DNA from: Omphiscola glabra
Taxonomy: Eukaryota > Mollusca > Gastropoda > Lymnaeidae
Assembly (NCBI GenBank): GCA_964017045.1
Contig: OZ024795.1
Location: 27,318,366 to 27,382,365 of the forward strand
Length of the DNA stretch: 64,000 bases
Reading direction: 5' to 3'
Part shown: positions 32,782 to 43,357 of the stretch, in pieces
Layout: each line of letters opens with the position of its first letter
Numbering within the stretch: the first letter of the stretch is position 1
Program-made: the position numbers and the translations under genes
Notes under the pieces: model-generated
Told to the model about the DNA's origin: nothing
Seen by the model: only the letters and a program-made list of their open reading frames with translations
Database searches by the model: none

Positions 32782-33295
32782 TTTGTTTGCAATATATGCA
32801 GTCTTCATTTGGGGTTTAAAGGATAGATTTTGATTGCAATATATGCAGTCTTCATTTGGGGTTTAAAGGATAGATTTTGTTTGCAATATATGCAGTCTTC
32901 ATTAGGGGTGTAAATGATAAACTTGCTTGCAATACATGCAATCTTCATAAGGGGTGTAAATGATAGATTTTGTTTGTAATATATGCAATCTTCCTTAGGG
33001 ATGTAAATGATATATTTTGTTTGTAATATATGAGATCTTCCTTAGGGGTGTAAATGATAGATTTTGTTTGCAATATATGCAATCTTTCTTAGAGATGTAA
33101 ATGATAGATTTTGTTTGTAATATATGAGATCTTCCTTAGGGGTGTAAATGATAGATTTTGTTTGCAATATATGAGATCTTCCTTAGGGGTGTAAATGATA
33201 GATTTTGTTTGCAATATATGAGATCTTCCTTAGGGGTGTAAACTGGTTTGAAATATATGCAGTCTTGGTAAGGGTGTAAACGGTTGAGTTTGTAT
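32782..33295. repeat. 47-50-bp minisatellite, about 10 copies
   Basis: Unit: TTTGCAATATATGCAGTCTT, CATTTGGGGTTTAAAGGAT, AGATTTTG. From left to right the unit shifts to TGAGATCTTCCTTAGGGGTG, a graded change along the array. A T9 run and a G13 tract (33319-33331) follow. Confidence 0.93.
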
Positions 33296-34026
33296 GCTTT
33301 GTTTTTTTTTCTCTATTTGGGGGGGGGGGGGCAAAATATAGACTTTTTTAAGGAGAGTATGCATTCTTTATGGCGGATGCAAACGAAATAAATTATGTTG
33401 GCATTGTATGCATTGAGCTTAATACAGTGCTTGGTAATAATTTCGGCTCAATAAAGGTACACATGAAGTCTTTGATGACGGCTGGAGCATATCCGTTCTG
33501 TTGGCTGCTGACATAGTCTCTCGTTTGCGGTGCTTGATAAGACTTGGGGCGTGTCTACCCACTCAGACTCATACCGTACTACGACAAGCATATCCGGTGA
33601 GGGATTTGTTTACATGTTGTATGTCTGGATTACTGTATGCTATATGTTACACGGTCGTTTATCTTGGTGAGCAATCAAGCCTATGATCTGTTTCCCCAAT
33701 TCCGTAGTTTCCCTAGGGTCTAACGGACAAAACATTTTAGGGCGGGATATTTGAGAACGTGTGTTTGTGTGTGTGTGTGTACAAATATACTTTTTAAAAA
33801 AAACAGGTTCCTTTTTTAATTTATTAAATATTTAATTGTGTTTATCGGATGCTTGAAATTATAATCTGTTAGGCATTGGAGAGCGGTAACCTCTAAGGAA
33901 ATATGAAAGGTCAGCCATTCATGATGTTTGAGGCAAGGTCTGAAGAGCCATTCATGATGTTTCATTAATTCATTTCAATAACGTTTTTTTAAACCAATGG
34001 TTTTGGACATATTAATTTTCTCATCT
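33296..34026. other. Mostly unique sequence; nothing firmly recognised
   Basis: G13 at 33319-33331; (GT)n at 33759-33780. A 61-codon frame at 33501-33686 contains AAGCATATCCGGTGAGGG, a possible donor context, but no protein family is recognised. Confidence 0.4.
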
Positions 34027-34207
34027 TATGTGGACAGTCGTTGACGAGGGTATGTGTAATTTTATATGGAAAGTCGTTGACGAGGGTATGTGTCATTTTA
34101 TGTGGACAGTCGTTGACGAGGGTATGTGTCATTTTATGTGGACAGTCGTTGACGAGGGTATGTGTCATTTTATGTGGGCAGTCGTTGACGAGAGTATGTG
34201 TTTTAAT
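34027..34207. repeat. 36-bp minisatellite, 5 copies
   Basis: Unit TATGTGGACAGTCGTTGACG then AGGGTATGTGTCATTT. Confidence 0.95.
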
Positions 34208-34286
34208 AGGTAGTGTTTTGTAAAGGTATTGGTTTATCCAACAGTGAGGTCAAATGTCATTCCAGTTCATTTAAAACTATTTCCAA

Positions 34287-34510
34287 TATGACATGCTTTA
34301 TGATCTGCTGTATGATTTGCTATATGACCGGCTGTATGACCTGCTGTATGATTTGCTATATGACCTGCTGCATGACCTGCTGTACGACATGCTGTATGAC
34401 CTGCTATATGACCGGCTGTATGACTTGCTGTATGATATGCTGTATGACCTGCAGTATGACTTGCTGTATGACTTGCTGTATGACATGCTGTATGACATGC
34501 TGCAAGATCT
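34287..34510. repeat. 12-bp minisatellite, about 18 copies
   Basis: Unit GCTGTATGACCT with GATTT, TATATG and CATG variants. Divisible by 3, so cysteine/methionine-rich, histidine-rich and serine-rich open frames appear in different frames. Confidence 0.95.
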
Positions 34511-35308
34511 GTATTCTGTAAAGCCATTAGTTTCCAATGACCTTACCGTCGAAAGTTAAATTAATTCATCACCTTGATGATGTCACATAGTGTGTTTGTT
34601 TGTGTGTGTGTGCGTGCGTGTCTTTGTGTTGTGAGGAGAGTATTGTTTTGTTTTCTTCTATTGGTTTTACATATTTCTTGTACCTCTGTCTGATGCATTT
34701 AACTAAGTGTGGCAGAAGACAGTCGAGCGTTTTTGTCTGTCACATCCCTAACGTACAGGGTCAGATGTCACAGGGTCAGATGTCACATGGAGAGGTAGAC
34801 CAGAGCTCCGCATACCGGTGTGCCGCGAGGCTAGTGTAAGTGTGCCGTGGAAAAATGACCCCCCCCCCCTAGATGAGATGAGAAAAGTTCTATAGTTAAC
34901 GTTGGCCAAGTAAATTAGACACAGGTGTAGTGTTCAAAATAGGACGGTTGCTTGTTTTTTTAAAAAAACAAGCTTTCAAATTTTGTCATATGTAGTATGT
35001 GACCTCGCGGGTCGTGTGGTGACAAGGAAACTGATCGACCATCCAAAATAAGTACTACTGCCCTAACAAGGAAGGACAAAAATACTATTGATGAAACATT
35101 TATTAAATTCGCATGCATGGAAATAATTCGTTTTCGGCTTAAGCCTAAAAAGTTGAAGAAGTTGTAAAGGTTTTCGTCCTACTAGAAAAGCAAGTACAGA
35201 TCACAGTTAGTGTATATGTTAATGATGAGGACTCATAGGACATTATTGATTTTACAATGAACTTCCACAGTTGAATACCGAGGAGAGAAGATTTTCCGAG
35301 TATTTTAG
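34511..35308. other. Unique sequence with element fragment and a perfect palindrome
   Basis: CAGGGTCAGATGTCA is doubled at about 34757-34785. TGTGCCGCGAGGCTAGTGTA followed by AGTGTGCCGTGG (34818-34849) resembles the interior of hAT-like repeats. A C10 run follows near 34860. A 24-bp palindrome lies at 34950-34973. Confidence 0.45.
34950..34973. repeat. 24-bp perfect palindrome
   Basis: GCTTG, seven T, seven A, CAAGC: each half of 12 bases is the exact reverse complement of the other. Confidence 0.9.
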
Positions 35309-35363
35309 GACTTCATGAGATCGTATTGCACCGTGGTCTTCATGAGATCGTATTGCACCGTGG
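35309..35363. repeat. 27-28-bp direct duplication
   Basis: CTTCATGAGATCGTATTGCA followed by CCGTGG occurs twice in tandem. Confidence 0.92.
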
Positions 35364-35373
35364 GCAATGTATG

Positions 35374-35588
35374 TTTGTGTTTCCAATGGTGATACTGATA
35401 GGCAATGATGGGTAGTTAAAGCTGTTTGTGTTTTCAATGGTGATACTGATAGGCAATGATGGGTAGTTAAAGCTGTTTGTGTTTTCAATGGTGATACTGA
35501 TAGGCAATGATGGGTAGTTAAAGCTGTTTGTGTTTTCAATGGTGATACTGATAGGCAATGATGGGTAGTTAAAGCTGTTTGTATTTCA
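35374..35588. repeat. 51-bp minisatellite, 4 copies
   Basis: Unit: TTTTCAATGGTGATACTGAT, AGGCAATGATGGGTAGTTAA, AGCTGTTTGTG. Copies two to four look identical; 51 is divisible by 3. Confidence 0.96.
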
Positions 35589-35630
35589 TACCACACTAAA
35601 CAACAACATCCCACATATACGTTGTGATGA

Positions 35631-36254
35631 ACAGTCACTAGTTGAACTAATGACCTTTTAACTAATGACAGGTTAACTGATGACACTTGCACTGATGACA
35701 GTTGAACCGATGGCAGTAGAACTGATGAAATTTGAACTAATGACAGTTGCACTGATGACAGTTATAACAGACGACATTTGAACTGATGACAGTTGAACTA
35801 ATGACAGTTGACCTAATGAAAGTTGAACTAATGACAGTTGGACTAATAACAGTTGAACTAATGGCATTTAAACTAATAGCGGTTGAACTAATGGCAGTTA
35901 AACTGATGACAGTTGAATTGATGACAGTTGAACTAATGACAGTTTAACTGATGACAGTTAAAGCAGACGACATTTGAACTGATGACAGTTGAACCGATGA
36001 CAGTGGAACCGATGACAGTGGAACTGATGACAGCTTAACTAATGACAGTTGAACTAATGACAGTTGAACTGATGACAATTGAACTAATGACAGTTGAACT
36101 AATGACAGTTGAACTAATGACAGTTGAACTAATGACAGTTGAACTAATGACAGTTGGACTAATGACAGTTGAATTAGGGGCATTTAAACTAATAGCGGTT
36201 GAACTAATGGCAGTTGAACTAATGACAGTTGAACTAATGACAGTTAAACTAATA
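35631..36254. repeat. 15-bp minisatellite, about 41 copies
   Basis: Unit ACTAATGACAGTTGA. The block with CAGACGACATTTGAACTGAT occurs at 35769 and 35963, and GGCATTTAAACTAATAGCGG at about 35863 and 36178, so longer blocks have been duplicated. Confidence 0.96.
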
Positions 36255-36330
36255 TATAAACATCTGAGTTACAATAATTTTGGTCGACCTTGTAATTTCT
36301 GCCAGGCTCCGATACAGTCTCAAACAGAAA

Positions 36331-36440
36331 CATGACGCTTGAAATGACATAACATGACTTTTGGCATGACATAACGTAACCTTTGGCATGACATAAAATG
36401 CCTTTTGGCATGACATAACGTAACCTTTGGCATGACATAA
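36331..36440. repeat. 22-23-bp repeat, 5 copies
   Basis: Unit TTGGCATGACATAACGTAAC plus CT; alternates with an AAATGCCTT version. Confidence 0.9.
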
Positions 36441-36934
36441 GAAATCTCCCAAAGAACCAACCCGATTACTATCGCACAGACACATAGCGTGTTGTTTTGT
36501 TGTTCCGGACAACATCTAACATATGATTCAAATGAAACTGGACTTATACTTTATAACAGGTACCACGGATCGGTTATGTGGTCAAAATCTTGAAAACAAC
36601 TTTTTCCTCCCAAGTTCAACAAAAAAAATTCTAGACTAAAGTATGACTGGACGCTGGCTCTTTTAGCTCAACGAAGTTAAATTTGATGTTTTCTGGATAA
36701 AAAACAAAATATTTCACATTTTCAACAATAACATTGCGGATGTAACGACTATTTCCCACCTTTTTTTCAACTCAAGTTTTGCTCCTCTGGTCTTCGTGAA
36801 ATATTATAAGCTGTCTTGGTCAAGTTGAAAACATTGCGTAAGATAACGAACCAAATGTAGATGAAGTTGCGCTCAACAAAATCAATCGAATTCAATTATC
36901 TGTAGAGTCAAATGAAATATCAGGTATTATATTA
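36441..36934. other. Unique sequence; nothing recognised
   Basis: AT-rich, no element end or gene is seen. Confidence 0.45.
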
Positions 36935-37120
36935 TATATCCACTGTATATCCACTTATATATCCACTTATATATCCACTTATATATCCACTTATATATCC
37001 ACTTATATATCCACTTATATATCCACTTATATATCCACTTATATATCCACTTATATATCCACTTATATATCCACTTATATATCCACTTATATATCCACTT
37101 ATATATCCACGTATATATCC
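36935..37120. repeat. 12-bp repeat, about 15 copies
   Basis: Unit TATATATCCACT, nearly perfect; last copy ACG, first copy shortened to TATATCCACTG. Confidence 0.96.
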
Positions 37121-37548
37121 TCCATTATTAAACTTTTTAAGAACAAAATTTCATTTCTAAGAAACATGATACAAGTGAGAGAAATTAATGAATGAATAGT
37201 TTTTTCTGTCACAGATATCTTACAAACACAATTGATAACTAATGGGTCACCTTGACTAAACGACGCCGCTAACGCGATCTTACAAAATCCCCCCCCCCCC
37301 CCACACCCAAACATCTACCAAATACTATTTGAAATAACAACTGACAAAAATTGCCCCGGTCAGTCGGCCTCCATTTCCCCTAATAGGTACGCCACTGATG
37401 AACCTACAGTAGTATGTCTCAGTTTCCATATGATAAAACTGCATAACCTACTATGGTAGTAAATGTAAAATTCTTGTCTTTGTTGTGCATCATCTAATGT
37501 GCTGAGTGTTCTCCCTCACATCACTCACACAGACACACTCTTCACACG
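37121..37548. other. Unique sequence with C14 tract and MITE end
   Basis: C14 at 37289-37302. TAGGTACGCCACTG ending at 37397 is the right-hand form of the CAG.GGCGTA terminus; its left end is not seen. Confidence 0.45.
37289..37302. repeat. C14 homopolymer
   Basis: Uninterrupted run of 14 C. Confidence 0.94.
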
Positions 37549-37712
37549 CACACACTCACACTAACAAACATACTCTCTATCACACAAACCCACACTCACA
37601 CTAACAAACATACTCTCTATCACACAAGCACACACTCACACTAACAAACATACTCTCTATCACACAAACACACTCTCACACTAATAAACATACTCTCTTC
37701 CACACGCACACT
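37549..37712. repeat. 40-bp CA-rich minisatellite, 4 copies
   Basis: Unit: CACACTCACACTAACAAACA, TACTCTCTATCACACAAA; flanked by CACAC-rich sequence from 37515. Confidence 0.93.
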
Positions 37713-38124
37713 CACAATCACTCACATACATTGGCTATAAATAGCTAGCCGAGATAACCACAACTGGTTGATTTCAACATGTTCTGAATGGGGTGACGAA
37801 TTAACGTCCATGGATTGTGTAGCAATGAGTTAACATTAGGGGAAACAATTAACAACCTCAAGATGGGAGTACCTCCCCTTGATTAATGGCAGCTGTGCAT
37901 GACACATAAAGGGACATTACAAAAGATTTAGATAGTTCAAAATTATCCCAAATCGAATGTACAAAAATGTTAAGACACGAAGGGTCGTATGCTGTTTAGA
38001 TTGACGGGGGACCGGGGGGGGGGGGGGTGGTGGAAAATATGACCGCTTGGGGGACCCATATATACACTTTCGGCGTAATTTTGTTTCAGTTGAAACAGAA
38101 ATGTTAACTTTCAGTTTATATTCT
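37713..38124. other. Unique sequence; nothing recognised
   Basis: G14 at 38014-38027. No gene is seen. Confidence 0.45.
38014..38027. repeat. G14 homopolymer
   Basis: Uninterrupted run of 14 G. Confidence 0.93.
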
Positions 38125-38237
38125 CTTTCGGCCGAAAGTGATTGAGACCTTTGGCCGTTTGGCTGAAAGTGATTGGGGCTTTCGGTCGTCCACCCGAAGC
38201 CAGAGTGTCACTTTGTCTGTCTGTCTGTCTGTCTGTC
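38125..38237. repeat. TTTCGGCCGAAA-containing repeat fragment and (GTCT)6
   Basis: CTTTCGGCCGAAAG (38125-38138) is a perfect 14-bp palindrome. GAAAGTGATTG.G.C follows, then recurs with CTGAAAGTGATTGGGGC and CTTTCGGTCG. The stretch ends in (GTCT)6 at 38214-38237. Related motifs lie at 39225-39350. Confidence 0.6.
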
Positions 38238-38666
38238 GGCCGGCAATCCGATATTTATCATTGCTCGACGTCTTGCTGTTATCGTATGATATATGACTAA
38301 TCCACTGCGAACACTGCTCACAGCTGCACATGTCAAAAGTTTTGATGACAAAAAATATTTGGATAATAATAAGGAAAAATAAGGAAACAAAGGCATATTC
38401 AATTCATGCACTCTTGCTGCTAAACATTGCTTTTGTCGAAATAACAAGAGAACGTGTGCATGTATCGGTGTCTCGTCTAATAATTACGTAGTTGTCACTA
38501 CGCTACTGTAGCATCATAATAAACGTATAGCTCAACCTTCGTTCGATTTTTGCTTAATTTGGGTCAAATATGAAAATAGGCGGTACACACTAATTGCGGC
38601 TAAACGAAAATTTTTAAATATTGACCAATAGTAAAGAGTGTTTCAAAGAAAATGTTTGGTTTAGCG
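38238..38666. other. Unique sequence; nothing recognised
   Basis: No gene or repeat is seen before the SPIN-like element. Confidence 0.45.
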
Positions 38667-38843
38667 CAGCGGTTCTCAACCTGTGGGTGGCGACCCTTTC
38701 ATAGGGGTCGCCTAAGACCATCGGGAAATACTTACACTCTACAGTTATGAAGTACCAACGAAAATCATTTTGTGGTTGGGGGTCGCCACAACACAAGGAA
38801 CAGTATTAAAGGGTCGCAGTCTTAGAAAGGTTGGGAACCACTG
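38667..38843 (-). mobile_element. SPIN-like hAT MITE, second copy, opposite orientation
   Basis: 177 bp, starting CAGCGGTTCTCAACCTGTGG and ending AGGTTGGGAACCACTG, inverted to the copy at 5620. Flanks GTTTAGCG (38659-38666) and CTTTAGCG (38844-38851) agree at 7 of 8 bases, a decayed target duplication. Internal AGGGGTCGCCTAAGACCATC and GTTGGGGGTCGCCACAACAC are closer to the recalled hAT consensus than the 5620 copy. No coding capacity. Confidence 0.9.
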
Positions 38844-38851
38844 CTTTAGCG

Positions 38852-39224
38852 GAACAAAGAGTTACTTCGTGGCTAATGTCTGGTCATGTAAGTGGGCCAT
38901 ACTGTTAAAGAAATGCATAGGCTAAGCTTTCCATCCATACCAAATATGTTGAGGTAGCGTTGTAATTATATTATAAACGCAAAGGGCGCCCAAGTGTTTT
39001 TTATTGCATAAATTTTGCGCCCTCAAACGCCCTTCCCCTCTCAGGGGGGTTAAAATGTTCTCTTACTTTTAAAAGACAACTTATTCTTTAGATATTTATT
39101 TATTTACAATCACGATAATCATATTGTTTATAAAAATAACATAAATGTCAATACTTTCCCCCATTATTTTTCAATGTACGCATAATGTATGCGCGAACGA
39201 ATTTCAAAACAATTTCTCATTCTT
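38852..39224. other. Unique sequence; fragment of a GGCGCC-type repeat
   Basis: GGGCGCCCAAGTGTTTTTTA and TTTTGCGCCCTCAAACGCCC (38985-39035) look like pieces of a dispersed element. No gene is seen. Confidence 0.4.
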
Positions 39225-39350
39225 TGGGTTTCGGCCGAAAATCTCGTTGAGCTTTTGGTTTCGGCTTCGGTTTTGGCCGAAAAAACATTTTTTAACTTTC
39301 GGTCTGGTTACGGTTTGGGCCGAAATAATAAAAATCCCATTCGGTCGGTC
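39225..39350. repeat. TTTCGGCCGAAA-type dispersed repeat
   Basis: TTTCGGCCGAAA at 39229-39240, TTTGGCCGAAA near 39271 and TTGGGCCGAAA near 39313, spaced about 42 bp and separated by TTTTGGTTTCGGCTTCGG-like text. Same motif as 38125, so probably a dispersed family. Confidence 0.6.
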
Positions 39351-39496
39351 TCTACTGTCTATGTAGGTCTACTGCTGGGCGCGATGTGCAGTTTTTGAAA
39401 ACAAATGAAGCATTTTATTTCTTGATATTTTAGATTGAATTCCATCACGCTTTTCATGACAATGTACTTAACGTTATATTTCATGGACATTTTCAG

Positions 39497-39636
39497 GCAG
39501 GTGAACAGTTTGTCATGTCAACACTGGATGCTTTAGTCAATAAGAGGGGGGCCACACGCGTGGACTGTGGCGACCCAAACAAGGTGGAGAACATCACATT
39601 TGCCTTGTGTGGAACCATTTGATGCGTCTAATAATT
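39497..39636 (+). CDS. Possible host exon, unrecognised
   Basis: TTTCAG ends at 39496, a plausible splice acceptor, and GTAAGT at 39637-39642 is an ideal donor. Between them the frame from 39497 is open for 41 codons to TGA 39620-39622. It has ordinary, non-repetitive composition: MSTLDALVNKRGATRVDCGD, then PNKVENITFALCGT. The other two frames hit stops early on. The TGA inside the interval means it would have to be a last coding exon or a decayed one. No family is recognised. The 16-bp array begins 7 bp after the putative donor. This is the most gene-like unique stretch in the window, but it could be chance or a mobile-element piece. Confidence 0.22.
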
Positions 39637-39648
39637 GTAAGTCATTTT

Positions 39649-39846
39649 TTATTGTATCAACCTGTTATTGTATCAACCTGTTATTGTATCAACCTGTTAT
39701 TGTATCAACCTTTTATTGTATCAACCTGTCATTGTATCAACCTGTTATTGTATCAACCTGTTATTGTATCAGCCTGTTATTGTGTCAACCTGTTATTGTA
39801 TCAACCTGTTATTGTATCAACATATTATTATATCAACATTATTTAT
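39649..39846. repeat. 16-bp minisatellite, about 12 copies
   Basis: Unit ATTGTATCAACCTGTT; nearly perfect with a few point variants. Confidence 0.96.
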
Positions 39847-39967
39847 ATGATATCTTCCTTAGGCTCTCCGTGCTTTCCTGGAGTGTCGGTGTCTTCGTTA
39901 AGTCCTCATGCCTTAAACACACATTGATGACAAAACATTGCTTCTGTCAGATCCTCTCCTGTCTTCT

Positions 39968-41080
39968 ACGCCACACAGATCTGATCTTGTCTTTACCCCA
40001 CACAGATCTGATCTTGTCTTTACCCCACACAGATCTGATCTTGTCTTTACCCCACACAGATCTGATCTTGTCTTTACCCCACACAGATCTGATCTTGTCT
40101 TTACCCCACACAGATCTGATCTTGTCTTTACCACACACAGATCTGATCTTGTCTTTACCCCACACAGATCTGATCTTGTCTTTACCACACAGATCTGATC
40201 TTGTCTTTACCACACACAGATCTGGTCCTCTCCTCTACCACACACAGATCTGGTCATCTCCTCTACCCTACACAGATCAAGTCCTTTCCTCTACAACACA
40301 CCGATCTGGTCATCTCATCTACCCTACACAGATTTATTCTTTTCCTCTACCACACACAGATCTGGTCATCTCCTCTACCCTACACAGATCTGGTCCTTTC
40401 CTCTACCACACATAGATCTGGTCATCTCCTCTACCACACACCGATCTGGTCATCTCCTCTACCACACACAGATCTGGTCATCTCCTCTACCCTACACAGA
40501 TCTAGTCCTTTCCTCTACCACACACAGATCTGGGCATCTCCTCTACCACACACTGATCTGGTCATCTCCTCTACCACACACAGATCTGGTCATCTCCTCT
40601 ACCACACACCGATCTGGTCATCTCCTCTACCACACACCGATCTGGTCATCTCCTCTACCACACACAGATCTGGTCATCTCCTCTACCACACACAGATCTG
40701 GGCATCTCCTCTACCACACATAGATCTAGTCCTTTCCTCTACCACACACCGATCTGGTCATCTCCTCTACCCTACATAGATCTAGTCCTTTCCTCTACCA
40801 TACACCGATCTGGTCATCTCCTCTACCACACACAGATCTGGTCATCTCCTCTACCACACACACAGATCTGGTCATCTCCTCTACCACACACACAGATCTG
40901 GTCATCTCCTCTACCACACACACAAATCTGGTCATCTCTTCTACCACACACACGATCTGGTCATCTCCTCTACCACACACACAGATCTGGTCATCTCCTC
41001 TACCACACACACATATCTGGTCATCTCCTCTACCACACACACAGATCTGGTCATCTCCTCTACCACACACATATCAAAGC
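39968..41080. repeat. 27/28/30-bp minisatellite in three zones, about 40 copies
   Basis: All units contain CACAGATCTG. Zone 1 (to about 40215) has 27-bp units CACAGATCTGATCTTGTCTT plus TACCCCA. Zone 2 (to about 40850) has 28-bp units CACAGATCTGGTCATCTCCT plus CTACCACA, mixed with CCTTTCC and CACACCG variants. Zone 3 has 30-bp units with an extra CA. The longest array in the window. Confidence 0.97.
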
Positions 41081-41134
41081 TGCTTGTATCACAACTTATC
41101 TCAGATATTTTTAAAAGAGCAAATTATTTTGACT

Positions 41135-41264
41135 TTTCTCTCTCTCTCTCTCCTTTCTCTCTCTCTCCCCCTCTCTCTCTCTCCTTTCTCTCTCTCTCTC
41201 TCCTTTCTCTCTCTCTCCCCCCCTCTCTCTCTCCTTTCTCTCTCTCTCCCCCTCTCTCTCTCTC
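41135..41264. repeat. (TC)n with longer internal period
   Basis: CT repeats broken by TCCTTTCTCTCTCTCTCCCC-like blocks that recur at about 30 bp. Confidence 0.93.
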
Positions 41265-41336
41265 CACCCCCAACCCCAAAAACTTCCGATACAAATTACC
41301 CATGTTCATCCTTCTGTACATCTACTAGAGGATTGT

Positions 41337-41351
41337 CCCCCCCCCCCCCCC
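41337..41351. repeat. C15 homopolymer
   Basis: Uninterrupted run of 15 C. Confidence 0.94.
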
Positions 41352-41991
41352 ACGATCCTCTCCTGTGTCACACGAACGGACACATCCCCTCTCTTCTCCG
41401 ACACCTACAGCACCGCACCACACCACAGCGACACTTGCCTCACAAAACAACACTGAGATACACGACTCGTCGGACGGCCCCTTGCGATAACAGCACACAC
41501 AGTGTTCGCGTCCGTGGTGATATATGGAGCAGAAATTTGATATCCCCGAGCACAATGAGAAAAATTGGGGTCCTAAAGGCTTGGAGGGATCGATAACACG
41601 GGATCTCAATCCGCTCTGTTCGGCTTGGGGGATACTTTGTGCCTGCTTCTTGGCCTTAGATTTTAGATCGGTTTTTTTCCATATGGCATTTCTCTATGGC
41701 ATTTCTCTATGGCATACGGGTTTAAACCGCAAAACTTTTTGTATTCTTTAAATTTTAGATTTTTAAAAAGATTTTTCTTTTAAAAAAAGCGTTCTACACA
41801 GAATAATTCTATATCTTTATCTGCTATCATCTTCATCCTCAGATAGAAAATAAATGAACGATAAATCGAGTTGTAGTCAACCGTCGGGTATTAGATGTGC
41901 AACATTTATACCATCATCGATGTTAAAAGAAAACATCGTTTTGTTATCAACAGCATTTTTTGAAAAAATTGCTCTGAAATTTTAAAATGGA
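41352..41991. other. Unique sequence; nothing recognised
   Basis: Open frames at 41325-41751 overlap on both strands with no recognisable family. CTATGGCATTTCT is doubled at 41681-41703. Confidence 0.4.
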
Positions 41992-42716
41992 ATTTAACTA
42001 CAGGACATAATTTAACTACCGGACATAATTTAACTACAGGACATAATTTAACTACAGGACATAATTTAACTACAGGACATAATTTAACTACAGGACATAA
42101 TTTAACTACAGGACATAATTTAACTACAGGACATAATTTAACTACAGGACATAATTTAACTACATGACATAATTTAACTACAGGACATAATTTAACTACA
42201 GGACATAATTTAACTACAGGACATCATTTAACTACAGGACATAATTTAACTACAGGACATAACATAATTTAACTACAGGACATAATTTAACTACAGGACA
42301 TAACATAATTTAACTACCGGACATAATTTAACTACAGGACATAATTTAACTACAGGACATAATTTAACTACCGGACATAATTTAACTACAGGACATAATT
42401 TAACTATTGGACATAATTTAACTACAGGACATAATTTAACTACCGGACATAATTTAACTACAGGACATAATTTAACTACAGGACATAATTTAACTACCGG
42501 ACATAATTAAACTACCGGACATAATTTAACTACAGGACATAATTTAACTACCGGACATAATTTAACTATTGGACATAATTTAACTACAGGACATAATTTA
42601 ACTACAGGACATAATTTAACTACCGGACATAATTAAACTACCGGACATAATTTAACTACAGGACATAATTTAACTACCGGACATAATTTAACTACAGGAC
42701 ATAACATAATTTAACT
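41992..42716. repeat. 18-bp minisatellite, about 40 copies
   Basis: Unit TTTAACTACAGGACATAA, with CCGG, ATTGG and TAAACTACC variants. The rare AATTAAACTACC form occurs at 42505 and 42631 (126 bp, 7 units) and TAACTATT at 42401 and 42563 (162 bp, 9 units). Three copies carry an extra CATAA near 42258, 42300 and 42702. Confidence 0.97.
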
Positions 42717-43015
42717 TTAACGATTAGAAATAGCGTGTGCAATTATTATTTTTTATATGTCACAAACCAATAATAAATAACGATTAAAATAAATAATATC
42801 CAATCATAGTCTACCATTTTTTCCATATACAATCGGATTGTTATGATTGAAGTTGTTCATGCGTACAACAATACTGTTTGTTGACTTATTTGTTCACAGA
42901 TTATGTCAAGCAATTATTTCACTGTCACAACAACCTCAAAATTCAAACGAAATGAAAACAAAAGTAGGGCATAACATTTGATCGACGTGTGATCACCTGT
43001 ACTCAATACTTTAAG

Positions 43016-43201
43016 CAGCGGCGTAGCAAGTATGTAGGGGGGGGTAGAGATCCGCCCTGGGTGACACTTTTTTTTTCTCTATATTTATATAACGCCACAG
43101 TTTCGGTCAACTACAGGGGGGTATTTTCGTCAAAAGGGGGCGGCAAAAGGTTTGACCCCTTCCCCCCTTTTCGGGTGTCATAAATCCTAGCTACGCAACT
43201 G
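43016..43201 (+). mobile_element. MITE with CAG.GGCGTAGC termini (186 bp)
   Basis: Left end CAGCGGCGTAGCAAG, right end CTAGCTACGCAACTG; the inverse of the right end, CAGTTGCGTAGCTAG, agrees with the left at most positions. Interior includes CCGCCCTGGGTGACACTTTT and GGGGGCGGCAAAAGGTTTGA. Flanks ACTTTAAG and TCTTCACT do not match, so no target duplication is visible. It abuts the truncated SPIN-like copy. Confidence 0.7.
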
Positions 43202-43223
43202 TCTTCACTACGTCGCAGCTAGA

Positions 43224-43353
43224 TACACAGTTCCTCGTGTTGTGGCGACCCCCAACCACCAAATTATTTTCGTTGCTACTTCCTAACTGTGTTTTCCGTT
43301 GGTCTCAGGCGACCCCTATGAAGGGATCGCGACCCACAGGTTGAGAACCGCTG
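43224..43353 (+). mobile_element. SPIN-like hAT MITE, third copy, left end missing
   Basis: ACAGTTCCTCGTGTTGTGGC to GGTTGAGAACCGCTG matches the middle and right end of the copies at 5620 and 38667. Right-hand text GGGATCGCGACCCACAGG is intact; the left terminus is replaced by degenerate sequence beside the MITE ending at 43201. A 17-bp array begins 4 bp after its right end. Confidence 0.85.
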
Positions 43354-43357
43354 TCTT

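Noticed and set aside
33501..33686. Short exon ending in CCG|GTGAGG
   Set aside because: No acceptor of quality upstream and no family resemblance; one donor-like hexamer is not enough.
34213..34559. Cysteine-rich metallothionein-like peptide
   Set aside because: The MTCC text comes from the 12-bp array; neighbouring frames give equally long tyrosine/leucine and serine-rich strings.
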